64,000 nt of DNA from Solwaraspora sp. WMMD1047 (GCF_029626155.1 NZ_JARUBL010000001.1:4196501-4260500), one strand, 5' to 3'; shown: positions 1 through 7,757, counted from the first letter of the stretch. Program-made: numbers and translations. The notes: generated by a model from the sequence alone, not told the origin.

Positions 1-381
1 CGCCTCGGCGAGCAGGGCCAGGACGCGGTGGGCTTCGCGGTGCACGTGCCGCACTACGTGGCGCAGAGCGAGTACCCGGCCGCCGCCGAACTGCTGCTCG
101 CCTCGGTCTCCCGCAGCACCGGCCTGCTGCTGCCCACCGAGGGCCTGCGGTCGGCCGCCGAGCTGGTCCGCACCGACATCGACCGGCAGGTGGCCCAGAC
201 CGACGAGGCGAACGCGCTGGTGCACGCCCTGGAGGAGCAGTACGACGCCTTCACCCGGGGCCGGGCCGGCAGCAACCTGCTGGGGCCGACCGGGCCGCTG
301 CCGACCGCCGACGAACTCGGCGCGGAGCTGGAGCGCTTCCTCGCCGAGCAGGGCAAGCCGGGCGACGGTCCGACCGGTTGA
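1..381 (+). CDS. PAC2 family protein, C-terminal fragment
   Basis: The reading frame is open from the first base, so the start lies outside the window and only about 126 C-terminal residues are present. The fragment reads GFAVHVPHYVAQSEYPAAAE and then a helical region ending in acidic residues. This resembles the C-terminal half of actinobacterial PAC2 proteins, which share a fold with proteasome assembly chaperones. In that family the segment VPHYV followed by a run of small residues is typical. The cellular role of these bacterial proteins is not settled. The stop codon is 25 bases before the exonuclease III start, so the two may be co-transcribed. Family assignment rests on resemblance of a fragment only. 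Confidence 0.7.
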   Translation, partial: RLGEQGQDAVGFAVHVPHYVAQSEYPAAAELLLASVSRSTGLLLPTEGLRSAAELVRTDIDRQVAQTDEANALVHALEEQYDAFTRGRAGSNLLGPTGPLPTADELGAELERFLAEQGKPGDGPTG

Positions 382-406
382 CACGCCGATGCGGCAAGCT
401 GGTGGG

Positions 407-1231
407 ATGCGCCTGGCCACCTGGAACGTGAACTCGGTGAAGGCCCGCCTCCCCCGGCTGCTCGGCTGGCTGGCCGACACCCGTCCGGACGTGGTCTGCC
501 TGCAGGAGACGAAGTGTCCGGACGGGTCGTTCCCGGCCGCCGAGGTGGCCGAGCTCGGCTACCTGACCGCCAGCCACTCCGACGGCCGGTGGAACGGGGT
601 GGCCGTGCTCTCCCGGGTGGGGCTGGACGACGTCACCGTCGGCTTCCCCGGTGAGCCCGGCTTCCCGGACCCGGAGGCGCGGGCCATCTCGGCCACCTGC
701 GGCGGGCTGCGGGTCTGGTCGGTCTACGTGCCCAACGGCCGGACGCCGGATTCGCCGCACTACGCGTACAAGCTGGACTGGCTGGCGGCGTTGCGCGGCG
801 CCGTCGCGGCCGACCTACGCGACGACCGGCCGCTGGCGGTCTGCGGCGACTTCAACGTGGCGCCGACCGACGCGGACGTCTGGGATCCGGCGCTCTTCGT
901 CGACTCGACGCACGTGACGCCGGCCGAGCGGCAGGCGCTGGCGGAGTTGCGGGCGCTCGGGCTCGTCGACATCGTGCCGACCCCGATGAAGGGGCCGCAC
1001 CCGTACACCTACTGGGACTACCGGGCCGGGATGTTCCACCAGAACAAGGGCATGCGCATCGATCTGGTGTACGCGACGGCGGGGTTCGCGGCCGACGTCG
1101 CGTCGGCGTACGTGGATCGGGAGGCCCGCAAGGGCAAGGGCCCGTCCGACCACGCCCCGATCGTGGTCGACACCGCCCCAGCCGAGGCAACCCCGCCCGC
1201 CCCCGGCACCCCGACCGTCGAGGGCCTGTAG
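407..1231 (+). CDS. xth: Exodeoxyribonuclease III (AP endonuclease family)
   Basis: The protein has 274 residues, the usual length for exonuclease III. It should cut DNA at abasic sites and remove nucleotides 3' to 5' in base excision repair, acting in the cytoplasm. The N-terminus MRLATWNVNSVKARL carries the conserved Asn7. LQETK supplies the metal-binding Glu34, CGDFNVAP supplies the Asp/Asn pair, and the C-terminal GPSDHAPIV supplies the catalytic His. I chose the ATG at 407 over the in-frame ATG at 389 because the family begins directly at this beta strand and the extra six residues (MRQAGG) match nothing. It lies 25 bases downstream of the PAC2 gene. Confidence 0.95.
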   Translation: MRLATWNVNSVKARLPRLLGWLADTRPDVVCLQETKCPDGSFPAAEVAELGYLTASHSDGRWNGVAVLSRVGLDDVTVGFPGEPGFPDPEARAISATCGGLRVWSVYVPNGRTPDSPHYAYKLDWLAALRGAVAADLRDDRPLAVCGDFNVAPTDADVWDPALFVDSTHVTPAERQALAELRALGLVDIVPTPMKGPHPYTYWDYRAGMFHQNKGMRIDLVYATAGFAADVASAYVDREARKGKGPSDHAPIVVDTAPAEATPPAPGTPTVEGL

Positions 1232-1236
1232 CCGGG

Positions 1237-1647
1237 TCAGTCCGCGTCGGCCGCCGGGTCAGGCGGCCCCACCAGATACGCCACCAGAGCGGACAGATCC
1301 TCGGTCGCGTCGAACCAGGCAAGGATCTCGTCCTTGGTCAGGCGATCGAAATCGGGGACGGCCGTCGACCGGCGGCTGGACCGTGGCGCGGTCCAGGCCA
1401 GGAAGCGGGCGAAGATGTCGGCTGGGCTCGGCATCTGGTGTGGGTTGAGCGCGTGCAGGTCGGCCAGGGCGGCGTGCATCTGGTCGGTGAGGTGGATCCG
1501 CAGCCGGGAGGTGTCGGCGGCGACCTCGCGGAGCAGGTCGAGTTTCGCCTGACCGCACGGCCACGGGTGCGCGCAGACCCGGCACAGCCAGAGCGGACGT
1601 CGGGGCAGGTGCACGCGGGGCCGGCCGGTCGGCGGCGGCTGGGTCAC
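1237..1647 (-). CDS. Small hypothetical protein of the XRE/DUF397-associated 'flavin reductase' type
   Basis: The predicted protein has 136 residues with a GTG start. The core begins RPLWLCRVCAHPWPCGQAKL, with two closely spaced Cys and a third Cys (CxxC plus CG), followed by a helical segment ending ARFLAWTAP. Short actinobacterial proteins with this PLWLC..CxxPWPC signature are common, often labelled 'flavin reductase' without experimental support, and frequently sit next to XRE/DUF397 pairs, as here. The frame stays open to 1929, but the upstream part is Arg/Pro-rich and unlike the family, so I prefer the internal GTG. Function is unknown; the Cys spacing suggests metal binding. It is convergent with xth, five bases from its stop. 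Confidence 0.6.
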   Translation of the reverse strand: MTQPPPTGRPRVHLPRRPLWLCRVCAHPWPCGQAKLDLLREVAADTSRLRIHLTDQMHAALADLHALNPHQMPSPADIFARFLAWTAPRSSRRSTAVPDFDRLTKDEILAWFDATEDLSALVAYLVGPPDPAADAD

Positions 1648-2031
1648 GAACCGCTCCACCGGCCGCCGCGCCACTGCCCGTAACGCGGTCCACGGTTGCG
1701 CCACCGGGGGTCCGGAGCAGCCGAGTCCACCGCCGGGTCCCGGGCCGGCGGATACGGCATCGGTACGCACGGCAGTGTGTCCGGACACGGCCACCGCAGT
1801 CCGCAGACGCAGTAGCGCCAGAATCGGCGCCAATCGCGACTGTGCCGGGGCGCAAATGGAACTGGCGCGTTTCGCCTTCGCATTTCTCTTCCCACTCTCC
1901 AACCAAGTCGATAACGTGGTCTCATCCACACTGGACGACGCGCGATATCAACTGAAGAAAGGGCGAACGCACTATCCGATGCATGGCCGTCTTGTCGAGG
2001 ACAGTCGAGAACACTGGAAGGATATATATTC
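1648..2031. other. 384-base intergenic region between divergent genes, lower GC in its second half
   Basis: This separates the minus-strand small protein from the XRE regulator. Bases 1648-1830 remain GC-rich and could encode an N-terminal extension of the minus-strand gene. Bases 1840-2031 are clearly richer in A and T (for example GATATATATT just before the XRE start), as expected for a promoter region. I see no convincing -35/-10 pair, RNA gene or repeat. Confidence 0.6.
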
Positions 2032-2838
2032 GTGTCCGACCTGCCAGCGAAGCTCCGGCAACTCCGCAACGAACGGAAGATCACCCAGATCACGGTCGCC
2101 AAGGCGATAAACGTCTCCAAGTCGCTCATCGCCTCCTTCGAGCAGGGCCGGCTCATCCCCCAGTACGAGACCGTGGACCGTCTCGACACCTTCTACGGCA
2201 CCGGCGACACCCTCTCGAAGATGTCGGCCGACGCCGTCGCGGAACGCGAACGCCAACGCGACCGCCAACAACGCCAACTCCCCGTCTTCGACTCCTGGGC
2301 CGACCTCGAAGCCTCGGCGACGATGCTGCGCTCCTTCCAACCACTGCTGATTCCCGGGCTGCTCCAGACGGAGGGCTACGCGCTCGCCACGTTGGAGTCG
2401 TCGGTGACCCTCGATCCCACCGACATCCACCGTCACGTCACCGACCGGATGGCCCGCCAGGAGATCCTGAACAGTCCGAAACCACCCCGGTTCATGGCAG
2501 TCATCGACCAGACCGCGCTACGCCGGAAGGTGGGCACCCCGCTGATCATGCGCGACCAGTGCGACGCCCTCATCAAGGCGTGCCTACGTCCCCACGTCTC
2601 GATCCAGGTGGTGCCCGAGGACGCGGGCGCCTACGCCGGCACCAACGGCCCGTTCGTGCTGGCCACGGTGGGACCGGAGACCTACGGCTTCGTCGAGGAT
2701 CAGTTGGGCGGTCGGGTGGTCGACGTTCGGGACGAGGTCGACCTCTTGATGCGAGCCTGGGACGAGGTCAAACTCAATGCGTTGAACCAGCGACAGTCGC
2801 TGGACCTGATCGCGAGGATGGCCGAGACGTGGAAATGA
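2032..2838 (+). CDS. XRE-family helix-turn-helix regulator with DUF5753 (Scr1-like)
   Basis: The 268-residue protein has an N-terminal HTH_31-type helix-turn-helix (about residues 5-60, including KITQITVAKAINVSKSLIASFE). A C-terminal DUF5753 domain (about 85-265) contains the recurring LLIPGLLQTEGYA and PFVLATVG segments. The family binds DNA and is almost always paired with a small DUF397 protein; such pairs affect development and antibiotic production in Streptomyces. The GTG start has a good ribosome-binding site, GGAAGGA at 2016-2022, nine bases upstream. The stop overlaps the start of the DUF397 gene by four bases, so the two are translationally coupled. Its target promoters are unknown. 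Confidence 0.93.
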   Translation: MSDLPAKLRQLRNERKITQITVAKAINVSKSLIASFEQGRLIPQYETVDRLDTFYGTGDTLSKMSADAVAERERQRDRQQRQLPVFDSWADLEASATMLRSFQPLLIPGLLQTEGYALATLESSVTLDPTDIHRHVTDRMARQEILNSPKPPRFMAVIDQTALRRKVGTPLIMRDQCDALIKACLRPHVSIQVVPEDAGAYAGTNGPFVLATVGPETYGFVEDQLGGRVVDVRDEVDLLMRAWDEVKLNALNQRQSLDLIARMAETWK

Positions 2839-3026
2839 GCGGCGCCGTCTGGCGCAAGTCGACCCGATCCAACAGCAGCGGCGGGGAGTGTGTCGAGGTG
2901 GCCGCCAATCTGCGTGACCGGGTGCTGGTTCGGGACAGCAAGGACCCGCGTGGCGGCACGCTCGCCTTCCGGCCGGCCGCCTGGACCGCGTTCGTCGCCG
3001 AGCCGCCGTCCTCGAAGATCGAATGA
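2835..3026 (+). CDS. DUF397 domain protein, partner of the XRE regulator
   Basis: This 63-residue protein is made almost entirely of one DUF397 domain: WRKSTRSNSSGGECVEVA near the start, VRDSKDPRGGTLAF in the middle and a W..F end. These are hallmarks of the family. DUF397 proteins are usually encoded directly downstream of DUF5753 regulators and are thought to bind or antagonise them; that role is inferred here from the ATGA overlap. The stop codon falls inside the left arm of a perfect hairpin, so translation termination and transcript termination are physically linked. Confidence 0.93.
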   Translation: MSGAVWRKSTRSNSSGGECVEVAANLRDRVLVRDSKDPRGGTLAFRPAAWTAFVAEPPSSKIE

Positions 3027-3070
3027 TGAAAACGGTCGCTACGACCGGCTGTAGCGACCGTTTTCATCAT
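3023..3070 (+). terminator. Perfect 20-bp inverted repeat (probable terminator)
   Basis: The left arm ATGATGAAAACGGTCGCTAC at 3023-3042 is exactly complementary to the right arm at 3051-3070, with an 8-base loop. The arms hold an internal A4/T4 block, so the right half supplies a short U run on the + strand RNA. The DUF397 stop codon lies within the left arm. A terminator is the simplest reading, and the symmetry would work on both strands. Confidence 0.8.
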
Positions 3071-3204
3071 GTGATCATGGTCCGTCCCCGGTTCGCCGAG
3101 CCGTCCGCCGACGGACACGTACGCTTCGTCGTTCGGACACGCCCCGATCGCCGCAGAGCGCATAGATTGCCCCCAATCCATCCCCTCTGGACGTGGGAGC
3201 ACAC

Positions 3205-4266
3205 ATGCTCGACAGGAAGCGCGCCGCCGGGCGATCCCTGGTGGCAACCGCACTGGCAGCGGCGCTGGTCGGCGTCGGACTCGGGGCGGCACCGGCGCCG
3301 GCCGGCGCGACGGTGAGCCGGGCCGAGCTGGCGCTGCGCTGGGCGCCGATCCACTACCAGGACGTCGACGCCACCGGCAGCCACGCGCTGGGCGGCCGGT
3401 CCGACTACCTCACCAAGGTGGACTTCGACGGCGACCTCAACGGGCGCAACAACTGGGACAACGCGGCCCGGTCCGGGGTCTCGTTCGCCGCCCACGTGTA
3501 CTACTCGGTCGTGGAGACCAACTCGCACTGGTACCTCACGTACCTGTTCTTCCACCCCCGGGACTGGACGGACCACCCCTTCTTCGAGACCGAGCACGAG
3601 AACGACGGCGAGGGGGTGATGTTCGCCGTCGAGCGGGACGGCTCGACCTATGGCGTACTCCGGTCGGCGGTGACCGTCGCGCACAGCGACTTCTTCTCCT
3701 ACACGCCGGCCGGCAGCACCTGGACCACCGGCCGGGAGAGCGTCGACGGCACCCTGCGGATGCAGTCCTCGCCGCACGACTCGTTCCAGCGGCCGGTCAC
3801 CGCGCAGGAGGCGCAGGGCCACGGGCTCAAGGCGTACCCGCAGTACGACATCGTCGGCGACGGCATCGTCTACTACCCGTCGACGGTCGCCGAGACCCCC
3901 AGCGGCGCTGACGACCGGGACGTGCGGTACGCCCTGGTCGACATCTTCGCCGCCGGCGGGCTCTGGACGCAGCGGGCCAACGCCGACCTCTTCGCCAACC
4001 TCGGCACCTTCGCCGGTGACAACTCCGGCGACTGCGGCCGGGGCACCTGGTCCTGCGGCGTCAACTCGGCCAACGCCCCGTGGGGCTGGGACGACGGCGA
4101 CGACCTGCCGGGGCGGGGGCAGATCGCCACCGACCCGGCGAAGCTCGCCGCCGAGTACTTCACCATCCCCGGCGGCGTCTCCCGCACCTACACCTACAAC
4201 CCGTATGCCAACGAGGCGGCGGCACTGGCCGAGGCCGACCGCACCGCCCCCCGCCCGATCGACTGA
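3205..4266 (+). CDS. Secreted protein of unknown function
   Basis: The 353-residue precursor has a signal peptide: charged DRKRAAGR, a hydrophobic Ala/Leu/Val stretch, and a likely cut after APAGA near residue 36. The mature protein is rich in aromatic residues and Asp (ALRWAPIHYQDVD, HVYYSVVETNSHWYLTYLFF, HPRDWTDHPFFETEHENDGE), suggesting an extracellular beta-rich fold with acidic, possibly metal-binding loops. The RWAPIHY...YYSV...HWYLTYLFFHP pattern recalls Vps62-like or NPP1-like secreted proteins, but I cannot place it firmly. Two Cys near the end (GDCGRGTWSCG) could form a disulfide. The ATG at 3205 is preferred over the GTG at 3193 because GGGAG lies six bases upstream. It appears to be transcribed alone. 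Confidence 0.75.
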   Translation: MLDRKRAAGRSLVATALAAALVGVGLGAAPAPAGATVSRAELALRWAPIHYQDVDATGSHALGGRSDYLTKVDFDGDLNGRNNWDNAARSGVSFAAHVYYSVVETNSHWYLTYLFFHPRDWTDHPFFETEHENDGEGVMFAVERDGSTYGVLRSAVTVAHSDFFSYTPAGSTWTTGRESVDGTLRMQSSPHDSFQRPVTAQEAQGHGLKAYPQYDIVGDGIVYYPSTVAETPSGADDRDVRYALVDIFAAGGLWTQRANADLFANLGTFAGDNSGDCGRGTWSCGVNSANAPWGWDDGDDLPGRGQIATDPAKLAAEYFTIPGGVSRTYTYNPYANEAAALAEADRTAPRPID

Positions 4267-4316
4267 CCGGCACAACCTCCCCCACCCGCCATTGATCCGG
4301 CGCCCAGGTCGACCGG

Positions 4317-4838
4317 TCAGCCCTCCTCGGCGGGCTGCCGGTCGACCTCGGCCGGTGCGGCGATCCGCATCCGGAGCTGGCGGTCGCGTTGCCAGCTCGG
4401 TTCGAGTTGGGCGACGGTCCAGGCCGGCAGCCGGCGGCCGGGCAGCACGCTGCTCAGGCTGTGGGCGCAGATGGCGGTGTAGGTCCGGCCCGGGCGGGCC
4501 GTGTCGGCGCCCGCGAAGTCCTGATAGGTCGCGCCCAGCGCGGCGGCGTCGACGCCCTTGCGGATCCAGCCGAGCGGCACCTCGGCGTCGCGGGCCAGCG
4601 GTGGAACGCTTGTCGGGTCCAGCCACTCCTGGTCGTCGTGTTGCGCCTTGCGGGCCACCACGATGTTGAGCGCCGGCCCGTTGCCGACGTTGCGCAGCAC
4701 CCAGCCCTTCCCGTCGACCAGAATGAACACCAGCACGGGGATCCGGGACCGGCGGTCGCTGAGCTGCCAGATCCGATAGGTCGAACCGAGGGTCACCGCC
4801 GAGACGACAAACGCCGCGATGGACAGCGCAAGCTCCAT
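4317..4838 (-). CDS. Hypothetical protein with one N-terminal membrane segment
   Basis: The protein has 173 residues from the ATG at 4838; an in-frame start nine codons earlier is less likely. Residues 1-22 (MELALSIAAFVVSAVTLGSTY) form a single membrane anchor, followed by a basic stretch (DRRSR) and a soluble beta-rich domain with VLRNVGNGPALNIVV. That NxGxGPA pattern is common in actinobacterial membrane-anchored hypothetical proteins. No catalytic motif is visible. It is convergent with the secreted-protein gene, 50 bases from its stop. Function unknown. Confidence 0.65.
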   Translation of the reverse strand: MELALSIAAFVVSAVTLGSTYRIWQLSDRRSRIPVLVFILVDGKGWVLRNVGNGPALNIVVARKAQHDDQEWLDPTSVPPLARDAEVPLGWIRKGVDAAALGATYQDFAGADTARPGRTYTAICAHSLSSVLPGRRLPAWTVAQLEPSWQRDRQLRMRIAAPAEVDRQPAEEG

Positions 4839-4956
4839 GGCCGGCAGCCTACGACCAGCCGGCACCCGCCTACGCGCCCCGCCCTTCGCCGCCGCAACCC
4901 ACCCCGCGTCAACTTGCTGCCCGCCCCCTACTGGCCTCCCGCGTGCCGCGCAGTGA

Positions 4957-5020
4957 ATGATCGTGGCGCATTCAGCCGTTGAATCCGGCCCCTATTCACG
5001 GCTGAGTGCGCCACGATCGT
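4957..5020. repeat. Long near-perfect palindrome (REP-like element)
   Basis: A 22-base arm at 4957-4978 (ATGATCGTGGCGCATTCAGC and two more bases) pairs with 4999-5020 apart from two G-T type differences. The intervening 20 bases contain a nested short stem, TGAAT/ATTCA. It lies between the membrane-protein start and mhuD. The differences preserve pairing in RNA, which favours a structured element over chance. It resembles dispersed repetitive extragenic palindromes, but copy number cannot be judged from one window. Confidence 0.7.
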
Positions 5021-5076
5021 GGTCTGCCGGCGGCGCGGCGCGGTTTGGGGAGGCGGACGGGACTAGGGTGGATCAC

Positions 5077-5400
5077 ATGGCCGTCGTGAAGATCAACGCT
5101 ATCGAGGTGCCCGCCGGTGGGGGCGAGGAGTTGGAGCGGCGGTTCGCCGCCCGGCTCGGCGCGGTGGAGAAGGCGCCCGGCTTCCTCTCCTTCGAGCTGC
5201 TGCGCCCGGTGGCCGGCGACACCCGCTACTTCGTCTACACCCGGTGGCAGGACGAGGAGTCCTACCAGGCGTGGGCCGGCGGCCCGGCCCGCGAGGCGCA
5301 CAGCCGCACCGGCGACGGCCCGCAGGCCCGCCCGGTCGCCACCGGCGCCTCCCTGCTGGAGTTCGAGGTGGTCCAGCACGCCGCCGCCTCGGGTGGGTGA
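5077..5400 (+). CDS. mhuD: Haem-degrading monooxygenase, MhuD-like
   Basis: This 107-residue ferredoxin-like dimeric protein starts MAVVKINAIEVPAGGGEELE, almost identical to the start of Mycobacterium tuberculosis MhuD. The MhuD residues known to matter are at the same numbers: Asn7, Arg26, Trp66 and haem-ligand His75. The segment PVATGASLLEFEVV near the end also matches. MhuD opens haem to mycobilins and releases iron without CO; this protein probably recovers iron from haem in the cytoplasm. The ATG at 5077 is preceded by AGGGTG. It appears to be a single-gene unit directly after the palindrome and convergent with the sortase gene. The frame extends upstream through the palindrome, but that part is not homologous. 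Confidence 0.9.
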   Translation: MAVVKINAIEVPAGGGEELERRFAARLGAVEKAPGFLSFELLRPVAGDTRYFVYTRWQDEESYQAWAGGPAREAHSRTGDGPQARPVATGASLLEFEVVQHAAASGG

Positions 5401-5408
5401 CGCCGTGG

Positions 5409-6371
5409 TCAGGCGTCGCGGGAGTCGATGAGTGACGCGAAGGCGATGATGTTGTCGGCGTACCCGACGCTGCCGCCGCGCCACTCGCCGCCGCAGGTGA
5501 TCAGGCGCAGCAGCGGGCGGCTGTAGTCGGCGTAGACCCGCTCGTCGGGCAGCGCCGCCTTGTCGAAGTGCTCCACCGAGTTGACCTCGAAGATCGCCAC
5601 CGACCGGTCCTGCCGGGTCACCTCGATCTTCGCGCCCGGCCGCAGCTTGACCAGGTCGTGGAAGACCGACGGGCCGGTCCGGGTGTCGGCGTGCCCGACG
5701 ATGATCGCCGGCCCGAACTGCCCCGGCGTCGGCCCCCGGTCGTACCAGCCGGTCTCGTTGTGCTTGTCCAGCGCCGGCACCGCGATCGAACCGTCGTCGG
5801 CCAGCCCGACCCGGTGCACCGGCGCGGTGACCTCGATCGACGGGATGGCGACCCGGATCGGCCGGCTCGGCTCCAGCACCGGGAACTCCCGGGGCGGCTC
5901 CTTGCTCCCGCCGCCCAGGAACGACGGCCAGGACAACCCGGCCGAGTGTCCCAGCCCGGCACCGGTGGCGAAGACCCCGATCAGCACCAGCACGACCGCC
6001 AGCGGCCCGGTCCATGACGGCCGGCCCTCCGACCGGGCCCGGTGCGGGTGCCGGCCCGGCGCGACCCGACCCGGTCGGGTGCCCGGCACCGCCCGTCCAG
6101 GTCTCGTGCCGGGGTCCATCCGGCCCGGTGGGGTGCCTGGCGCCATCCGGCCCGGCCGACCGGCCGGCGCCACGGCCACCGCCCGACCGGGCGGCGAACC
6201 CGTCGACCCGGCCCGGTTGTACGGCGACCCCGCCGCGACGGCCGGCAACCCGGTCCGGCCCGCTCGGGCGGACGGTGGGTCGGTCGAGGCGGCCCGATCG
6301 GAGTGGGGTGTCCGCGCCGGCCGGCGCCCGTCCGGGGAGGGCCGGGGGGCGGCGGGCGAGAAGCGGGCCAT
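5409..6371 (-). CDS. Class F sortase
   Basis: This 320-residue membrane-anchored transpeptidase would attach proteins to the cell surface. Residues 1-120 form an Arg/Pro/Gly-rich cytoplasmic tail, 122-141 a membrane segment, and 165-318 the sortase domain. The catalytic set is visible: His227 in IIVGHADTR, Cys293 in LITCGGEW, and Arg298 as the likely third residue. IPSIEVTAPVHRVGLADDG is typical of actinobacterial class F/E sortases. The tail carries a roughly nine-residue repeat (PGRMAPGTP, PGRMDPGTR, PGRAVPGTR, PGRVAPG). It lies nine bases downstream of a gene for a secreted, membrane-anchored protein, very likely in one operon and possibly its substrate or partner. Confidence 0.9.
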   Translation of the reverse strand: MARFSPAAPRPSPDGRRPARTPHSDRAASTDPPSARAGRTGLPAVAAGSPYNRAGSTGSPPGRAVAVAPAGRPGRMAPGTPPGRMDPGTRPGRAVPGTRPGRVAPGRHPHRARSEGRPSWTGPLAVVLVLIGVFATGAGLGHSAGLSWPSFLGGGSKEPPREFPVLEPSRPIRVAIPSIEVTAPVHRVGLADDGSIAVPALDKHNETGWYDRGPTPGQFGPAIIVGHADTRTGPSVFHDLVKLRPGAKIEVTRQDRSVAIFEVNSVEHFDKAALPDERVYADYSRPLLRLITCGGEWRGGSVGYADNIIAFASLIDSRDA

Positions 6372-6380
6372 CGGCGTCCG

Positions 6381-6911
6381 TCAGGAGCGGGTGCGGGACC
6401 GGGGGCCGGCGCCGGCCGGGCTGACGCGGCGGCGTAGGGTGACCACGCCCAGCGCGGCCCCGGCCAGGAGCGTCGCGAGCCCGCCGTAGAGCAGCAGGCC
6501 GCCGGTGCTGTCACCGCCCGCCGTGCCACCGAAGCCGGTGGCCGGGCCGCGGCTGGGCTTGTCGGCGGCCACCACGTTGAGCATCGTCGACGCGCTCTTG
6601 CCGTCCGGGCAGTGCAGCCGGACCCGGTAGGTGCCGGCGTCGGTGCCCTCGGGCACCAGCGCCGCAGCGGTGAGCAGACCGTTCTGCGGCTGCACGGTGA
6701 TGGTGCCGAAGGCCGGTGACTCGACCGTGGCCGGCGCGTTGTTCTCGGTGCAGCTGGCCTTGATGCCCACCAGGTGGCCGGCGCGCACGGTGCTGGGGTT
6801 GACCTGGACGTAGGTGTCGGCGGCCTGGGCGGGAGTCGCGAGCAGCAGCACGCCCGCCAGCGGGACCGCACCGGCGATCAGCACGCCGATCCGGCGGCGG
6901 AGAAACACCAC
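6381..6911 (-). CDS. Secreted protein with C-terminal membrane anchor, sortase-linked
   Basis: The 176-residue protein has a signal peptide (RRRIGVLIAGAVPLAGVLLLATPAQA, cut near residue 30) and a beta-rich domain (about 31-115) with two Cys that could form a disulfide (ASCTEN and LHCPDG). A Gly/Thr linker, a membrane segment (about 140-158) and a basic tail (LRRRVSPAGAGPRSRTRS) follow. This is the layout of a cell-wall sorting signal, but no LPxTG-like pentapeptide precedes the membrane helix; the linker reads GPATGFGGTAGG. It is immediately upstream of the class F sortase and probably co-transcribed. Function unknown. Confidence 0.8.
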   Translation of the reverse strand: MVFLRRRIGVLIAGAVPLAGVLLLATPAQAADTYVQVNPSTVRAGHLVGIKASCTENNAPATVESPAFGTITVQPQNGLLTAAALVPEGTDAGTYRVRLHCPDGKSASTMLNVVAADKPSRGPATGFGGTAGGDSTGGLLLYGGLATLLAGAALGVVTLRRRVSPAGAGPRSRTRS

Positions 6912-7073
6912 GACCCCTCCTGGATGACCGGCGTCACGGACGATGCGGCCGGCGGTCGGTCGGGAAACGGCCAGCCAGCCGACAGAGAAATCCTCTCATC
7001 CGAGGGCGTCGAGCACACGGGGTTGACCGACGGGAGATGTCCGGCTCTTCGGTTGGCGTAGGCTTGCCTCCCT

Positions 7074-7757
7074 GTGACCCTCGCCGAACGACCGATCCGG
7101 ACATTCCACCCCCGGCAGGGACGGTTGTCCGAGCGCCACCACGACGCCCTTGAGCGGCTCTGGCCCGTACACGGTCTGCTGGTGCCGGAGCGGCCGGGCG
7201 CGCCGTGGGACCTGGCGGCGCTGTTCGGGCGCCGGGCGCCCGTGGTGTTGGAGATCGGCCCGGGGATGGGCGAGGCCACCGCGGCGATGGCCGCCAGCGA
7301 CCCGGAGCGCGACTACCTCGCCGTCGAGGTGCACACCGCCGGGATCGCCAACCTGCTCGCGCTGGTCGAGCGGCGGCGTCTGACCAATGTCCGGATCGCC
7401 CGCGGCGACGCCGTCGACCTGGCCCGGTACGCGCTGGCGCCCGACTCGCTGGCCGCCGTGCACATCTTCTTCCCCGATCCGTGGCCCAAGTCCCGTCACC
7501 ACAAGCGACGCCTGATCCAGCCGGCGCACGTCGCGCTGCTGCGCTCCCGGCTGGCGCCCGGCGGCGTGCTGCACTGCGCCACCGACTGGTCCGAGTACGC
7601 CGGGGTGATGGCCCGGACGCTGGCCGCCGACCCGGAACTGGTGAACGAGTTCGCCGGGTACGCGCCCCGGCCCGACTGGCGCCCGATCACGAAGTTCGAG
7701 CGGCGCGCCCTGTCCGCCGGCCGCCCGGTCCACGACCTGATCTTCCGGCGCCGGTGA
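7074..7757 (+). CDS. trmB: tRNA (guanine-N7-)-methyltransferase
   Basis: The 227-residue protein methylates G46 in the variable loop of tRNA using S-adenosylmethionine. The SAM motif LEIGPGMGEATAAMA and the family signature FPDPWPKSRHHKRRLIQ are both clear, as is the C-terminal TKFERRAL.AGRPVHDLIF element. The start is the GTG at 7074 with no strong ribosome-binding site; the conserved region begins around residue 45. It diverges from the sortase-linked gene across about 160 bases and precedes the DUF3516 helicase by 88 bases. Confidence 0.95.
   Translation: MTLAERPIRTFHPRQGRLSERHHDALERLWPVHGLLVPERPGAPWDLAALFGRRAPVVLEIGPGMGEATAAMAASDPERDYLAVEVHTAGIANLLALVERRRLTNVRIARGDAVDLARYALAPDSLAAVHIFFPDPWPKSRHHKRRLIQPAHVALLRSRLAPGGVLHCATDWSEYAGVMARTLAADPELVNEFAGYAPRPDWRPITKFERRALSAGRPVHDLIFRRR

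Noticed and set aside
1650-1929. Long N-terminal extension of the small Cys protein.
   Set aside because: The extension is low-complexity and its relatives begin close to the PLWLC motif.
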